Positions 10,301 through 18,017 of a stretch of DNA of 43,877 bases are shown piece by piece. The notes under the pieces are model-generated. The model searched no databases. It was not told the DNA's origin and saw nothing but the letters and a program-made list of their open reading frames with translations. Origin of the DNA: Candidatus Hopanoidivorans cymbastelae (GTDB lineage Bacteria > Actinomycetota > Acidimicrobiia > Acidimicrobiales > Hopanoidiivorantaceae). The stretch lies in contig JAPYNY010000011.1 in assembly GCA_028283145.1 (NCBI GenBank), positions 1-43,877 on the forward strand, written 5' to 3'. Position 1 is the stretch's first letter; every line of letters starts with the position of its first letter. The translations under genes and the position numbers were made by a program.

Positions 10301-11014
10301 GCTCATCTCAGCTGGGCCAGTAGCGCAGTTGAGTCCTATCACATCCACACCTAGAGGTGCTAAGGCATGCAGCGCCGCGGGGGTTTCAGTTCCAGTCAGC
10401 ATGCGCCCATTGGCTTCAATGGTTATCTGAAGCTGAATGGGAAGCTGTGTGCCGGCTGCTGCCATGGCCCGACGGCAGCCCGCGATGGCAGCTTTGGCGC
10501 CCAGCAGGTCATACACCGTCTCAATCAGGAATAAGTCCACCCCGCCTTGGATGAGCGCGGCGGCTTGGGCTTCAAAATCGTTTCGCAACTCCAGGTAGGT
10601 GATCTGCCCCAGGGAAGCAAACTTGGTGCCCGGGCCGATGGAGCCGGCCACCCAGCGTGGCTTGTCGGCAGTGGAGTATTCATCGGCGGCTTCGCGGGCC
10701 AGACGGGCTGCTGCCAAATTGATATCGGCTACGCGGCTGGCCAAATCGTACTCCGACAACGGCACCTTGAACGCGCCGAAGGTAGCTGTTTCCAGCACAT
10801 CCACTCCAACCTTTAGGAAATCGGTGTGCATTTGGGAGATGACGTCTGGCCGGGTCAGGCACAACAACTCGTTACAGCCTTCCAGTTGATCTCCGCCGAA
10901 ATCGTCTGCCGTCAGGTTTTGCGACTGGACGTAAGTGCCGAAACCGCCGTCAAAGATAACCACCCGCTGCTGGGTGGCTTGGAGATAGTCTCGGCTGGCT
11001 TGGGGAAGTCTCAT
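7385..11014 (-). CDS. metH: Cobalamin-dependent methionine synthase
   Basis: Transfers the methyl group of 5-methyl-THF to homocysteine through methylcobalamin. In this 1209-residue numbering the homocysteine domain (about 1-325) has zinc ligands Cys230 (GLNCATG) and Cys296/Cys297 (GGCCGTTP). The pterin-binding domain follows (about 340-620). The cobalamin cap and B12 domain (about 640-875) have the DVHDIG motif with axial His743. The C-terminal SAM-dependent reactivation domain (about 915-1209) is present. A Pro/Lys-rich linker joins the last two. The reading frame extends 20 codons upstream to a GTG, but those codons are Cys/Gln-rich and unlike the family. The ATG at 11014 overlaps the preceding gene's stop as ATGA and has no ribosome binding site, so translation is probably coupled. 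Confidence 0.95.
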   Translation of the reverse strand: MRLPQASRDYLQATQQRVVIFDGGFGTYVQSQNLTADDFGGDQLEGCNELLCLTRPDVISQMHTDFLKVGVDVLETATFGAFKVPLSEYDLASRVADINLAAARLAREAADEYSTADKPRWVAGSIGPGTKFASLGQITYLELRNDFEAQAAALIQGGVDLFLIETVYDLLGAKAAIAGCRRAMAAAGTQLPIQLQITIEANGRMLTGTETPAALHALAPLGVDVIGLNCATGPAEMSEHLRTLSQSSDLPLACLPNAGLPRVEGTQTVYDLTPTELADFQEQFISEFGLSVVGGCCGTTPEHLEAVVKRCAELVPAQRSPTVTPSLTSIYSAVPLRQDTAFLMISERTNANGSKQFRELMLDQQWDACTQMGRQQVAEGAHALDLCVDYVGRDGTADMDQLARRFATGVAAPIVLDSTEPDVLEAGLRWIGGRCVLNSANLEDGEGEGSRVDQVFKLAKEHGTAVICLLIDEEGQARDQEWKMRIARRLHQLATQQYGLAPSDLIFDALTFPLTTGDDTLRRDAIATIEAIRSIKAELPGVYTTLGVSNVSFGLNPAARHVLNSVFLRECLDAGLDSAIVHPGRILPLNKIDPEAVEVCRDLIWDRRKASYPNSDPLAKLLELFADVKATSAQKQEDRSGWPVERRLRQRIIDGDKEGLEDDLQEALDSGLPALEVINNVLLDGMREVGELFASGEMQLPFVLLSAETMKASVSWLEPHLEKAETASSKGKLVLATVKGDVHDIGKNLVDIILSNNGYEVFNLGIKVSINEMITKALEVKADALGMSGLLVKSTLIMRDNLEELNSKGLSDVPVLLGGAALTRRYVESDLREVYQGRLFYGKDAFEGLHVLDRLMEIKRGEVDDPDFGVVPTKSLRQGLGLDSADKESKFPGKRSPKPPQDPPQAELPKRSPEVALDNHVFEPPHLGARVVKGIAIDEIAEYINETALFRNQWQLRPNKGESDTEFKDRIRPILRDRLSAAKSQGWLDPGLVYGYFCVNSDGDELIVWSDETRQQELMRFSFPRQNKSPWLCIADFFRPVGAEGEAAEPALSSPSPTSTASARPVPSNQLDYAAFHIVTIGQYASEVAQKLFAENRYEEYLFTHGLGVEMAESLAEYWHLRIRQEWGFADEDPGTQAGLFRQQYRGGRYSWGYPACPNLEDNKKVADLLGAERLGIEVSEETGWQYQPEQTTSAIICHHPRAKYFVAR

Positions 11015-12582
11015 TTGCGGGCACTGGGAACACTGGGAGCATTGGAAGCAGGGGCATTGGGGGTGCCCGCCCACTGCTGAGCTTCGTCAAACAAGGCTTG
11101 CAGTCTCAGAGACAACTTCTCGGTGAAGTCGTCAAGTTCTTCTCGGGGGACTCTTCTGGAGCCTGAATGCCCGCCAGCGGAAGCGCCTGGCGACTCCAGC
11201 AATTCGCCAAAGATCATCCGCACTGGGCGCGGCCGGGGCCACTTGACCCCGATGGGCATGACTCGCTCGGTGCCGCCGATGCCCAACGGCAAGACGGGCG
11301 CGCCAGTTTTGGCTGAGAGCCAAGCCACGCCTTCAAACAGCGGTTGCAGTTTTGGGCCCTGTTGGCGGGCGCCTTCAGGAAATACAGTCAGCACTTCGCC
11401 TCGCCCCAAGGCTGCCTGAGCTGATTTGAGGGCTCTGCGGTCTAGCCTGTCCCTAACCACCGGGAAGCCCCCGAGCAGCACCATTACGGCAGACCAGAAA
11501 GAGCTTTTGAAAAGCGAATCCTTGGCCATATATAGAGGCGTGCGCCTGACGGCCATGCCCACAAACGGGGTGTCTATGTTGGACCTGTGGCCTCCAGGGG
11601 CCACAATCACGGGGCCTGATTTAGGCAGATTGTGTCTGTTTTTGACTCTGAAGCGGAAGTATGGCGTGCCCAGCAGCAAGCACAGTCGGCGCAAGAAACG
11701 GTAGGTCAGCCAGTTGGGCGCAGAGCGCTTTTGGCCGTAGTGCTTGGCGGCTGGAAAATCGTAGAAGTTGTGGCTGGTCTTGGGTGAGCTTTCGGAGGCG
11801 ACTGGACGGGAAGCGGACGGCTCGGGGGCGACTGGACGAGAGGAGGGCAGCTCGGAGGCGGCCGGCATGGAGGCTTCTGGCTCAGAAGCGGCTGGTTTTT
11901 TGCCCGACTGCCCCCCACGGATGTGCTGCAGTAACAACTCCGTGGTGGCCAGCACATCCAGCTTAGTTGTGTCTATTTCCACTGCGTCGGGGGCTTGGCG
12001 CAGCGGGGAATGTTGCCGGCTCTGGTCGGCTGAGTCGCGGTGAGCCATGTTGGGCAACTCCGCAGAAGCTTGCGAACCCAAGTCTGCAGCCCGGCGACTT
12101 GCCCTGGTTTCGGCTGAAGCTGTCAGGTAGAACTTGTAGTCGGCTTCAGGGAAGACGGCTGTGCCTATGTCTCGCCCTTCCACCACCCCACCCCCGCGTG
12201 TGCGCACCCAAGCTCGCTGAAGTTCCTGGAGGTGAGTTCTGACCGCCAAGTTTTTGGCTACCGCCGAAGCAGCCGCAGTTACTTCGGGCGTACGAATAGC
12301 TTGGGTTATGTCGCAGCTTTTGCCAGTGTCGCTGTCGGCTAGCAGCGGGCTGTTTACCATCACCCGGTCAGAGGCTGCCTCTACTTCAAAACCATCCAGC
12401 AGGGCCGACACGGCAGCCTCGTCTTCTGCCACCACCTGGCATTCCAGCGCCAGCCAAGCTACGGCTCGATACATAGCACCTGTGTCCAGAGATTCAGCAC
12501 CCAGCTTGGCTGCCAAGTCCGTAGCGACCGTGCTTTTGCCTGAGCCTGAAACTCCGTCTATGGCAACTACGAAATCTATCAT
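11011..12582 (-). CDS. cmk: Fusion of cytidylate kinase and PlsC-type acyltransferase
   Basis: Two enzymes in one 523-residue chain. Residues 1-220 are (d)CMP kinase: P-loop GVSGSGKS at 10-17, LDTGAMYRA, and EGRDIGTAVFP, the CMP-binding segment. Residues 222-285 are a Pro/Ser/Ala linker built of imperfect repeats of the ASEP/ASRPV type. Residues 290-523 are a 1-acylglycerol-3-phosphate acyltransferase-like domain with HRSNID (catalytic His332 and Asp337, the HxxxxD motif) and FPEG at 401-404, the substrate-binding motif. CMP kinase serves nucleotide and CDP-lipid supply; the acyltransferase makes phosphatidic acid, so the fusion links two steps toward CDP-diacylglycerol. The ATG lies 1 nt after the aroA stop. 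In mycobacteria the cmk neighbour is the GTPase Der instead. The acyl acceptor is not established. Confidence 0.9.
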   Translation of the reverse strand: MIDFVVAIDGVSGSGKSTVATDLAAKLGAESLDTGAMYRAVAWLALECQVVAEDEAAVSALLDGFEVEAASDRVMVNSPLLADSDTGKSCDITQAIRTPEVTAAASAVAKNLAVRTHLQELQRAWVRTRGGGVVEGRDIGTAVFPEADYKFYLTASAETRASRRAADLGSQASAELPNMAHRDSADQSRQHSPLRQAPDAVEIDTTKLDVLATTELLLQHIRGGQSGKKPAASEPEASMPAASELPSSRPVAPEPSASRPVASESSPKTSHNFYDFPAAKHYGQKRSAPNWLTYRFLRRLCLLLGTPYFRFRVKNRHNLPKSGPVIVAPGGHRSNIDTPFVGMAVRRTPLYMAKDSLFKSSFWSAVMVLLGGFPVVRDRLDRRALKSAQAALGRGEVLTVFPEGARQQGPKLQPLFEGVAWLSAKTGAPVLPLGIGGTERVMPIGVKWPRPRPVRMIFGELLESPGASAGGHSGSRRVPREELDDFTEKLSLRLQALFDEAQQWAGTPNAPASNAPSVPSARK

Positions 12583-12583
12583 G

Positions 12584-13999
12584 TCAGTGCTTTGGGTCGT
12601 GAGTTTTTTGCAATTTGGCTAAATCTTGCAGGAAATTCGGATAACTGGTAGCCACGCAGCTCCAGCCGTCTATGGCGGTCTCTTCCGCATCCGTCAAAGC
12701 GGCTACCGCAGCAGCCATGGCAATGCGATGGTCTCCGCCAGAATTGACCTCCCCGGCTGTTAAGCCGCCAGAGCCGTGGATTACCAAGCTGTCTTCGCCT
12801 TCCTCGTCCTCGGCACTGCCGCCCAAGGCTCTGATGAGTGCTGCGGTGGTGGCTATTCTGTCAGACTCCTTAGCCCGCAACTCTCCCACCCCCAAGAAGC
12901 GAGTCGTGCCGTGGGCATGAGCTGCAGCTACCGCCAAGACAGGAATCTCATCAATCAGGCCTGGCACTTCGGCTGGCAACACTTCCGTGCCTGACAAGTC
13001 GGAAGTTCGGACGTGGAGCATCCGGGTGGCTGGGCGCGCCACCATGCGGGCCCCCATACGCTCCAGAACTTTGATGAAGCCGTCTCGCCCGGCCCCCAGA
13101 TAGATATTTTCTATAGCGATGTCGCTTTGAGGGATACACAGAGCCGCAACTGCCCAAAAAGCTCCTTGGGATGGGTCGCTGGGAATTCTGCAAGTTCGGG
13201 GAGTGATTTGGCTTGGAATGATGCTGGCAAATCTCAAGCCATCCTCGGAAGTGCCGACTGTAACATCTGCGCCCCAGTCTTGGAGCATCTCTTCTGTGTG
13301 GATGCGGGTGGGATGTCTTTCTCGGACTATGGTTTGGCTGCTGGCTCGCAGCCCTGCCAGCAAAATCGCACCTTTGACTTGGGCACTGGCCACGGGCAGT
13401 GTGTAATCAATGCCGGTTAGCTGGCTGCCCGTTATGGTGAGAGGAGCCTTGAGTTCATCTGTGCGTGAGAATTCGTCAGCAGCCGGCGTGATGGTTGCCC
13501 CCATTTGAGTAAGGGGTTCGGCTATGCGATTCATCGGGCGGCTGCGCAGTGAAGCATCTCCGTCCAGCGTTGCTGTGATGGGCCAACTGGCGCACACTCC
13601 AGCCAGCAATCTGAGACAAGTGCCCGAGTTGCCCGCATATATAACGTCTTCGGGCTGGTGCCAATCGCCGCCTTTGACTATCACCTCCGAAGCCAAACCA
13701 GGTGTGCCCGCCTCTCCAGCACCCGCCTCCGAAACCACTCCCCCAGCACCCGCCCCCTGCTGACCGGCAGAATCGCCACGGCCCTGCCAGTCAATCTGCG
13801 CCCCCAACTGCTGCAGGGCTTTGGCCATATGAGCTACATCCTCCCCGTTGGAAAGCCCGACAAGTTTGGATTCGCCCGGTGCCAAGGCAGCCAGCAAGAG
13901 CGCCCTGTGTGAAATGGACTTATCGCCGGGCGGCTTGACTCTTCCGTGGAGCGGCACTCCCCCGCTCAGCACACAGCTATCGCCCGCTACGACAGCCAC
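12584..13999 (-). CDS. aroA: 3-phosphoshikimate 1-carboxyvinyltransferase (EPSP synthase)
   Basis: Sixth step of the shikimate pathway, joining shikimate-3-phosphate and phosphoenolpyruvate. The N-terminus has the substrate motif PPGDKSISHRA. Further family motifs are GNSGTCLRL, LDGDASLRSRPM, and ESDRI near the C-terminal third, followed by GDHRIAM. The length of 471 residues exceeds the usual 430-440 mainly because of a Gly/Ala-rich insert around residues 75-105. The start is a GTG whose G overlaps the tyrA TAG stop (TAGTG), a tight coupling. With tyrA and aroH it forms an aromatic amino-acid cluster placed between rluB and cmk. Confidence 0.95.
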   Translation of the reverse strand: MAVVAGDSCVLSGGVPLHGRVKPPGDKSISHRALLLAALAPGESKLVGLSNGEDVAHMAKALQQLGAQIDWQGRGDSAGQQGAGAGGVVSEAGAGEAGTPGLASEVIVKGGDWHQPEDVIYAGNSGTCLRLLAGVCASWPITATLDGDASLRSRPMNRIAEPLTQMGATITPAADEFSRTDELKAPLTITGSQLTGIDYTLPVASAQVKGAILLAGLRASSQTIVRERHPTRIHTEEMLQDWGADVTVGTSEDGLRFASIIPSQITPRTCRIPSDPSQGAFWAVAALCIPQSDIAIENIYLGAGRDGFIKVLERMGARMVARPATRMLHVRTSDLSGTEVLPAEVPGLIDEIPVLAVAAAHAHGTTRFLGVGELRAKESDRIATTAALIRALGGSAEDEEGEDSLVIHGSGGLTAGEVNSGGDHRIAMAAAVAALTDAEETAIDGWSCVATSYPNFLQDLAKLQKTHDPKH

Positions 14000-15093
14000 T
14001 ACTCAACTTCTCTCAGAGTTGTGATGTAGTCGGTCTCTTGCAGGTGGGCGTGGAGGCGCTGAGCATCCTGCGAATTCAGCAGCATCACCAGCACGCCTCG
14101 CTCCCCCTCAGGAGAATGAGCGATTTCCAAGTCGTGAATGTTGGCCTGCAGCTCCGAGGCCATTGTTGTGAGACGGGCAATTTCGCCGGGACGGTCTGGG
14201 ATTACCACCCTCAACTCCAGCAGGTCTTCAGTGGTGCTGACTGTTCCAGGCAGGTTCAGCCTGGCTGTGCGGGCTTGGCGGAGGTGCTCCAGCAGTTGCG
14301 TTCGGTCACCGCTGGCCACTGCTTGTCTGATTTCGCTGAGGGCGTGCGTCAGCCTGTCTAGACCTTCGCAGATGGCGGCTTGGTTCTGAATGCAGATGTC
14401 GGGCCAGATGCCGGGATGACTGGCGGCTATGCGGGTCATGTCTCTGAACCCACCCGCAGCCAAGCGCTGCAGCTGCTGGCGCTGCTCGGATCTTTCGTCG
14501 GCCAGACACATCAAGGTAGCTGCCGTCAGGTGCGGCACGTGCGAAATCAGAGCCACTAGTTCATCGTGGCGCTGGGGCGACATGGTAACCACTTCAGCCC
14601 CCAAGCTGGCGACTACCGAATGCACCCCCAGATAAGCAGAATCATCTGTCTCCTCGGAGGGGGTCAACACCCAGATGGCGCCATCAAACATATCGGCCCT
14701 GGAGCCTTCCAACCCCTCCTGTTCGCTGCCAGCCATAGGATGCCCACCGACAAAACGGCTAAAGCGCTTGGAACTGGTGTCGGTAACCGCCGACAACACG
14801 GGAGCTTTGACGCTGCCCGCGTCGGTTACCAAACCTGTCGTCTCGCGGAGGGCCTGGCTGACTGCTGCGGGAATGGCCCCGACGTCGGTGGCCACAAAAG
14901 TTATCTCCGCTGAGGCGTCGAGGTTGCCTGCTTCCACCGCTGCATCCACAACTTTTGTCTCAACAGCTAGTTTCAGGCGTTGCGGGTTGCTGTCATAGGC
15001 GCTGACGTGCCAGCCTCGCTGGCGCAAACCCAGACCGATTGAGCCGCCAATGAGCCCGATCCCTATGATGTTGGCTCGTTTTGAACTAGTCAT
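13999..15093 (-). CDS. tyrA: Prephenate dehydrogenase with C-terminal ACT domain
   Basis: NAD(P)-dependent oxidative decarboxylation of prephenate toward tyrosine. The Rossmann glycine motif GIGLIGGSIG is near the N-terminus. GGHPMAGSE, characteristic of prephenate/arogenate dehydrogenases, sits near residue 115. An HVPHLTA helix and the dimerisation helices follow. The last 75 residues (VVIPDRPGEIARL and onward) form an ACT domain, which in this family usually mediates feedback by tyrosine. I chose the ATG at 15093, overlapping the aroH stop by 8 nt; an in-frame ATG at 15105 would add MPPP. Neither has a convincing ribosome binding site. Confidence 0.93.
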   Translation of the reverse strand: MTSSKRANIIGIGLIGGSIGLGLRQRGWHVSAYDSNPQRLKLAVETKVVDAAVEAGNLDASAEITFVATDVGAIPAAVSQALRETTGLVTDAGSVKAPVLSAVTDTSSKRFSRFVGGHPMAGSEQEGLEGSRADMFDGAIWVLTPSEETDDSAYLGVHSVVASLGAEVVTMSPQRHDELVALISHVPHLTAATLMCLADERSEQRQQLQRLAAGGFRDMTRIAASHPGIWPDICIQNQAAICEGLDRLTHALSEIRQAVASGDRTQLLEHLRQARTARLNLPGTVSTTEDLLELRVVIPDRPGEIARLTTMASELQANIHDLEIAHSPEGERGVLVMLLNSQDAQRLHAHLQETDYITTLREVE

Positions 15094-15532
15094 CGGCGGG
15101 GGCATGCTCCGGGGCAGATGCCGGGGGCGCAGGGCTGGCTAGGGCTGTGGGATTACTCGGTGCTGTGGGAGCACTCAGGTCGGGGCGCAAATCGGCTGCC
15201 CTATGAAGATAGACGTGCTGAAGCTCCCCACGCGGTTTGGAAGTGTGAAAATGAAGCAAGACCCTCACGCACAGAGCTGTGGCCCCTTCCACTCGCAGTT
15301 CCTGGGCACCCAGCAGAGGGACGTCTTCAAGACCGAAAACTCTGGCACTGGTAGCGGGAAAACCCGATGAAATATCGTCTGTGGCGGTGAAGAACACGCT
15401 TACGATGTCGTCTGTGGCGATGGCGTTGCGCTGCAGCATCTCGCGTAAAAGCTCCCCCACTCGCTGGTGAAGCTGCTGTGTCGTGTCGGCTTCCAGCGTG
15501 GTGGCTCCTCTGATGGCTCGCAAAAATGCCAT
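15086..15532 (-). CDS. aroH: Chorismate mutase, AroH type
   Basis: Rearranges chorismate to prephenate, feeding the adjacent tyrA product. The first 118 residues follow the monofunctional trimeric AroH fold: LRAIRGATT at the N-terminus with the active-site Arg, the DDIVSVFFTATDD strand, a CVRVLLHF strand with the second active-site Arg, and HVYLHRAADLRPDL at the end of the core. A Pro/Ala-rich tail of about 30 residues is extra. The gene follows the rluB stop after 8 nt and overlaps tyrA. AroH-type mutases are less common than the helical AroQ type. The pair aroH-tyrA suggests channelled or coordinated production of tyrosine precursors. Confidence 0.93.
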   Translation of the reverse strand: MAFLRAIRGATTLEADTTQQLHQRVGELLREMLQRNAIATDDIVSVFFTATDDISSGFPATSARVFGLEDVPLLGAQELRVEGATALCVRVLLHFHTSKPRGELQHVYLHRAADLRPDLSAPTAPSNPTALASPAPPASAPEHAPADD

Positions 15533-15540
15533 ATTTTAGG

Positions 15541-16350
15541 CTACCTTTGCGACTGCCTGGCTCTAGGAGAATCTGGGGTGTGGGCACTCCGGCCGGCTCT
15601 GGAAGAAGCTGCTGCTGACTCCAAGTCCCGCACCTCTTGCGTTTCCAACTGACGCCACTGCCCTGGCTTCAGCTTGCCAGCCTTCAGCGGGCCGAAGCGG
15701 TGGCGCACCAGGCGCAAAACTGGATATCCCAGATGCTCGCACATGCGCCTCACCAGTCGGTTGCGCCCTTCATGCACCACCAGCCGCAGCACCCGTGGCT
15801 CTATCAGAGAAGCTTTGGCGGGAGCGGTCATGCCGTCTTCCAACGGCACACCCTCTCGGAGACTTCGCAGGGCTGCGGGCGTCGGCTCGGCTCCTAGATA
15901 CGCCAAATAGCTCTTGGGCACACCAAAAGAGGGGTGCGTCAGGCGGTGGGCCAAGTCGCCATCGTTGGTGAGCAGCAGCACTCCTTCGGTATCCATGTCT
16001 AGCCGGCCTACTGGGAAAACCCGCGGCTCCGCCGGCAGGCCATCTAGCACTGTGGGGCGGTCGTGGGTATCCGACGCTGTGGTAATGACGCCCTTGGGCT
16101 TGTTCAGCAGGTAATAGACCAGACCTGGGCGCACCGCTATAGCCACTCCAGCCACCGCGATAAGGTCGTGGGAAGGGTTGACTCTTTGGCCTAGAACCGC
16201 AGGCTGGCCGTTGACGGTTACCTTGCCAGCAGCTATGAGATCGTCGCACCTGCGGCGGCTGCCAAAGCCTGAGTTGGCTAGAACTTTTTGAAGCCTGACT
16301 TTGGAAGGCTGATGTTCAGGAGGCGGGGGCGGAGTTGGGATTTTGCTCAA
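15541..16350 (-). CDS. rluB: 23S rRNA pseudouridine synthase, RluB/RsuA family
   Basis: Converts a uridine of ribosomal RNA to pseudouridine. An N-terminal proline-rich extension precedes an S4 RNA-binding domain (about 17-65, VRLQKVLANSGFGSRRRCD). The catalytic domain has YLLNKPKG and GRLDMDTEG with catalytic Asp118, then LLLTNDGDLAHRLTHP, typical of the RsuA/RluB/E/F group. The C-terminus is an Arg/Ser-rich tail. It sits 37 nt after scpB, the standard actinobacterial order scpA-scpB-rluB. The exact target (23S versus 16S) is inferred from synteny rather than from a residue I can point to. Confidence 0.92.
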   Translation of the reverse strand: MSKIPTPPPPPEHQPSKVRLQKVLANSGFGSRRRCDDLIAAGKVTVNGQPAVLGQRVNPSHDLIAVAGVAIAVRPGLVYYLLNKPKGVITTASDTHDRPTVLDGLPAEPRVFPVGRLDMDTEGVLLLTNDGDLAHRLTHPSFGVPKSYLAYLGAEPTPAALRSLREGVPLEDGMTAPAKASLIEPRVLRLVVHEGRNRLVRRMCEHLGYPVLRLVRHRFGPLKAGKLKPGQWRQLETQEVRDLESAAASSRAGRSAHTPDSPRARQSQR

Positions 16351-16387
16351 GAAAACGACTTGAGGTGGCTGGGTGCGGGGCAGCGCG

Positions 16388-17164
16388 CTACGATGCGGCC
16401 GAAAATAGGGAAGCTTCCAGTGCCTTGGCTGTTTCCTCGTCGGGTGAGAACTGGCCCAGCGGAGCCAATTCGTCTAGAGAGTCAATGCCTAGTCGCTCCA
16501 GGAACTCCCGTGTAGTGCCGTACAGCACTGCCTTGCCTGGGCCTGAGTCTCTGGCTACTTGAGCAACCAGCCCACGACTTTCCAAGGTGCGCATCACCCC
16601 GTCAACATTGACGCCTCGGATAGCTGCTATCTGCGTGCGTGAAATGGGCTGCTTGTAGGCCACCACCGCCAGGGTTTCCAGAGCTGCGGCTGAAAGACGC
16701 CCAGACTGCCCGCCAAGCAAAAACTTCTCAACATAGGGGGCTGCTTCGGGATTGGTCTGGAAGCGATAGCCGCCGGCCACCCGCATCAACACAAAGCCAC
16801 GCTGCTGCATTTGGTATTGCGCTGCCAACTCCTCGCAGAGCTGTTCAACTTCCACGGCTGAGCGCCCCACAGCTTCTCCTAAATGGCGGGCTGAAACTGG
16901 TTCGTCTGAGACAATCAGCACTGCCTCCAGCACTTGGCGGGCCAAATCATCGTCACTGCTGGGCGGAGAACCTTGCGAGAAGATGGCATCGGCTACAAGA
17001 GGTTCTAGGGCTTCGGCCAAGGTGTTGGTGTCGTCTTCGGTAAAAGTATCGTCATCATCGGAGCGACGGTGGGCGTCTGCGGCCTCAGGGTGAGAGGCTT
17101 CAGTGCCAGCAGGGGCTTCGTCTGCCAGAGTGCTTGCTTGCGTCAAAGTTGCGGGCTCAGTCAT
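16388..17164 (-). CDS. scpB: Segregation and condensation protein B
   Basis: Kleisin-interacting subunit of the SMC-ScpAB condensin. It has two winged-helix domains: the first around residues 72-145 (EAVLIVSDEPVS), the second around 150-225 (SAAALETLAVVAYKQPISR, then IRGVNVDGVMRTLESRGL), the most conserved ScpB segment. An acidic, low-complexity extension of about 65 residues leads the protein. The ATG at 17164 overlaps scpA by 8 nt and has GGAGAG about 6 nt upstream; the open frame extends 25 codons further but that part has no family similarity. 258 residues. Confidence 0.95.
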   Translation of the reverse strand: MTEPATLTQASTLADEAPAGTEASHPEAADAHRRSDDDDTFTEDDTNTLAEALEPLVADAIFSQGSPPSSDDDLARQVLEAVLIVSDEPVSARHLGEAVGRSAVEVEQLCEELAAQYQMQQRGFVLMRVAGGYRFQTNPEAAPYVEKFLLGGQSGRLSAAALETLAVVAYKQPISRTQIAAIRGVNVDGVMRTLESRGLVAQVARDSGPGKAVLYGTTREFLERLGIDSLDELAPLGQFSPDEETAKALEASLFSAAS

Positions 17165-17948
17165 GGCTTGTCTCTCCGAATTCTGCTGCGTAGGCAATAG
17201 CTTGCTTGTTGTCCAACCACTCCATTTTGATGTCACCAAAAGTCTTGAGCTGGCTCAACTCCAGAAATCCCTGTCGCCAAAGCTCAAGCACGGCCAAAAA
17301 ATAGACCACGAAGCCAGTGCGGCCAGGAAAACGCCTAGGAATGTCCCTGAATAGAATTGTTCCCCTAGTGGGCATTTCCTCACACAAGTGCTCCAAGGCA
17401 TCGGCAACCTTGAAGCGAATTGGCGCTAGGTGTGTGATGTCAACTGAGGCTGGTGCTTCCTCCTTGAAAGTCGTGCGCAGGTAAGCGTCAAGCAAATCCA
17501 CCACTGAAACATCCACTAGCGGGTCGGGATAGAGATTCCAATACCGCTCCTCCAAGGCAGCGCGGCGAGGTGCCGACTTGGCCGCAGACTCCATGCGATT
17601 GTGCATGTGCTGCGAAGCATGCCTGAAGGTGCGACATTCAATTAGACGGGCCAGCAGAACGTCTTTTTCTTCCCAGCGGTAGAGGTCTTCCAGAAGCTCG
17701 TCTGGGCTGTCTTCGGGCAGCAGGCTGCGGCTCTTCAGCAAAATCAAGGTGGCTGCTACGGCAATGAAGTCTGTGAGCTGTTCCAGCGGCAGTTCTTCAA
17801 GTGCCTTCAGATAGGCATCCACAACTTCTGTGAGTGGCAAATCTACGATGTCTAGCTGGCCTTGGCTGACTATCTCCACCAGCAACTGGATAGGGCCGTA
17901 GAACTGCTGCTCAGGCAGGGAGACTGAAACTGCTGTCAACTCAAGCAT
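17157..17948 (-). CDS. scpA: Segregation and condensation protein A
   Basis: Kleisin subunit that bridges the SMC heads. The N-terminal part shows the family pattern FYGPIQLLVEIVSQGQLDIVDLPL, with LLKSRSLLPE around residue 92-101, and a C-terminal winged helix ending VVYFLAVLELWRQGFLELSQ. In this lineage SLPEQQFYGPI replaces the more common FEGPLDLLL. 263 residues, normal length. No ribosome binding site is visible; instead TAAAAT lies 8 nt before the ATG, so the mRNA may begin at the start codon. It is the first gene of the block that runs to metF. Confidence 0.94.
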   Translation of the reverse strand: MLELTAVSVSLPEQQFYGPIQLLVEIVSQGQLDIVDLPLTEVVDAYLKALEELPLEQLTDFIAVAATLILLKSRSLLPEDSPDELLEDLYRWEEKDVLLARLIECRTFRHASQHMHNRMESAAKSAPRRAALEERYWNLYPDPLVDVSVVDLLDAYLRTTFKEEAPASVDITHLAPIRFKVADALEHLCEEMPTRGTILFRDIPRRFPGRTGFVVYFLAVLELWRQGFLELSQLKTFGDIKMEWLDNKQAIAYAAEFGETSHD

Positions 17949-17956
17949 CTATGGGG

Positions 17957-17987
17957 ATTTTAGGCTAGAGTTGAGGGGTTTTGGCGG
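17957..17987 (-). promoter_or_regulatory. Candidate leaderless promoter of scpA with CGCCAA element
   Basis: On the minus strand CCGCCAA (complement of 17981-17987) is followed after 18 nt by TAAAAT (complement of 17957-17962), then 8 nt to the ATG. The 12-mer CAAATCCGCCAA recurs exactly upstream of pyrG. Confidence 0.4.
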
Positions 17988-18017
17988 ATTTGCTGATATC
18001 TTTTGGAGAATTGCGTA

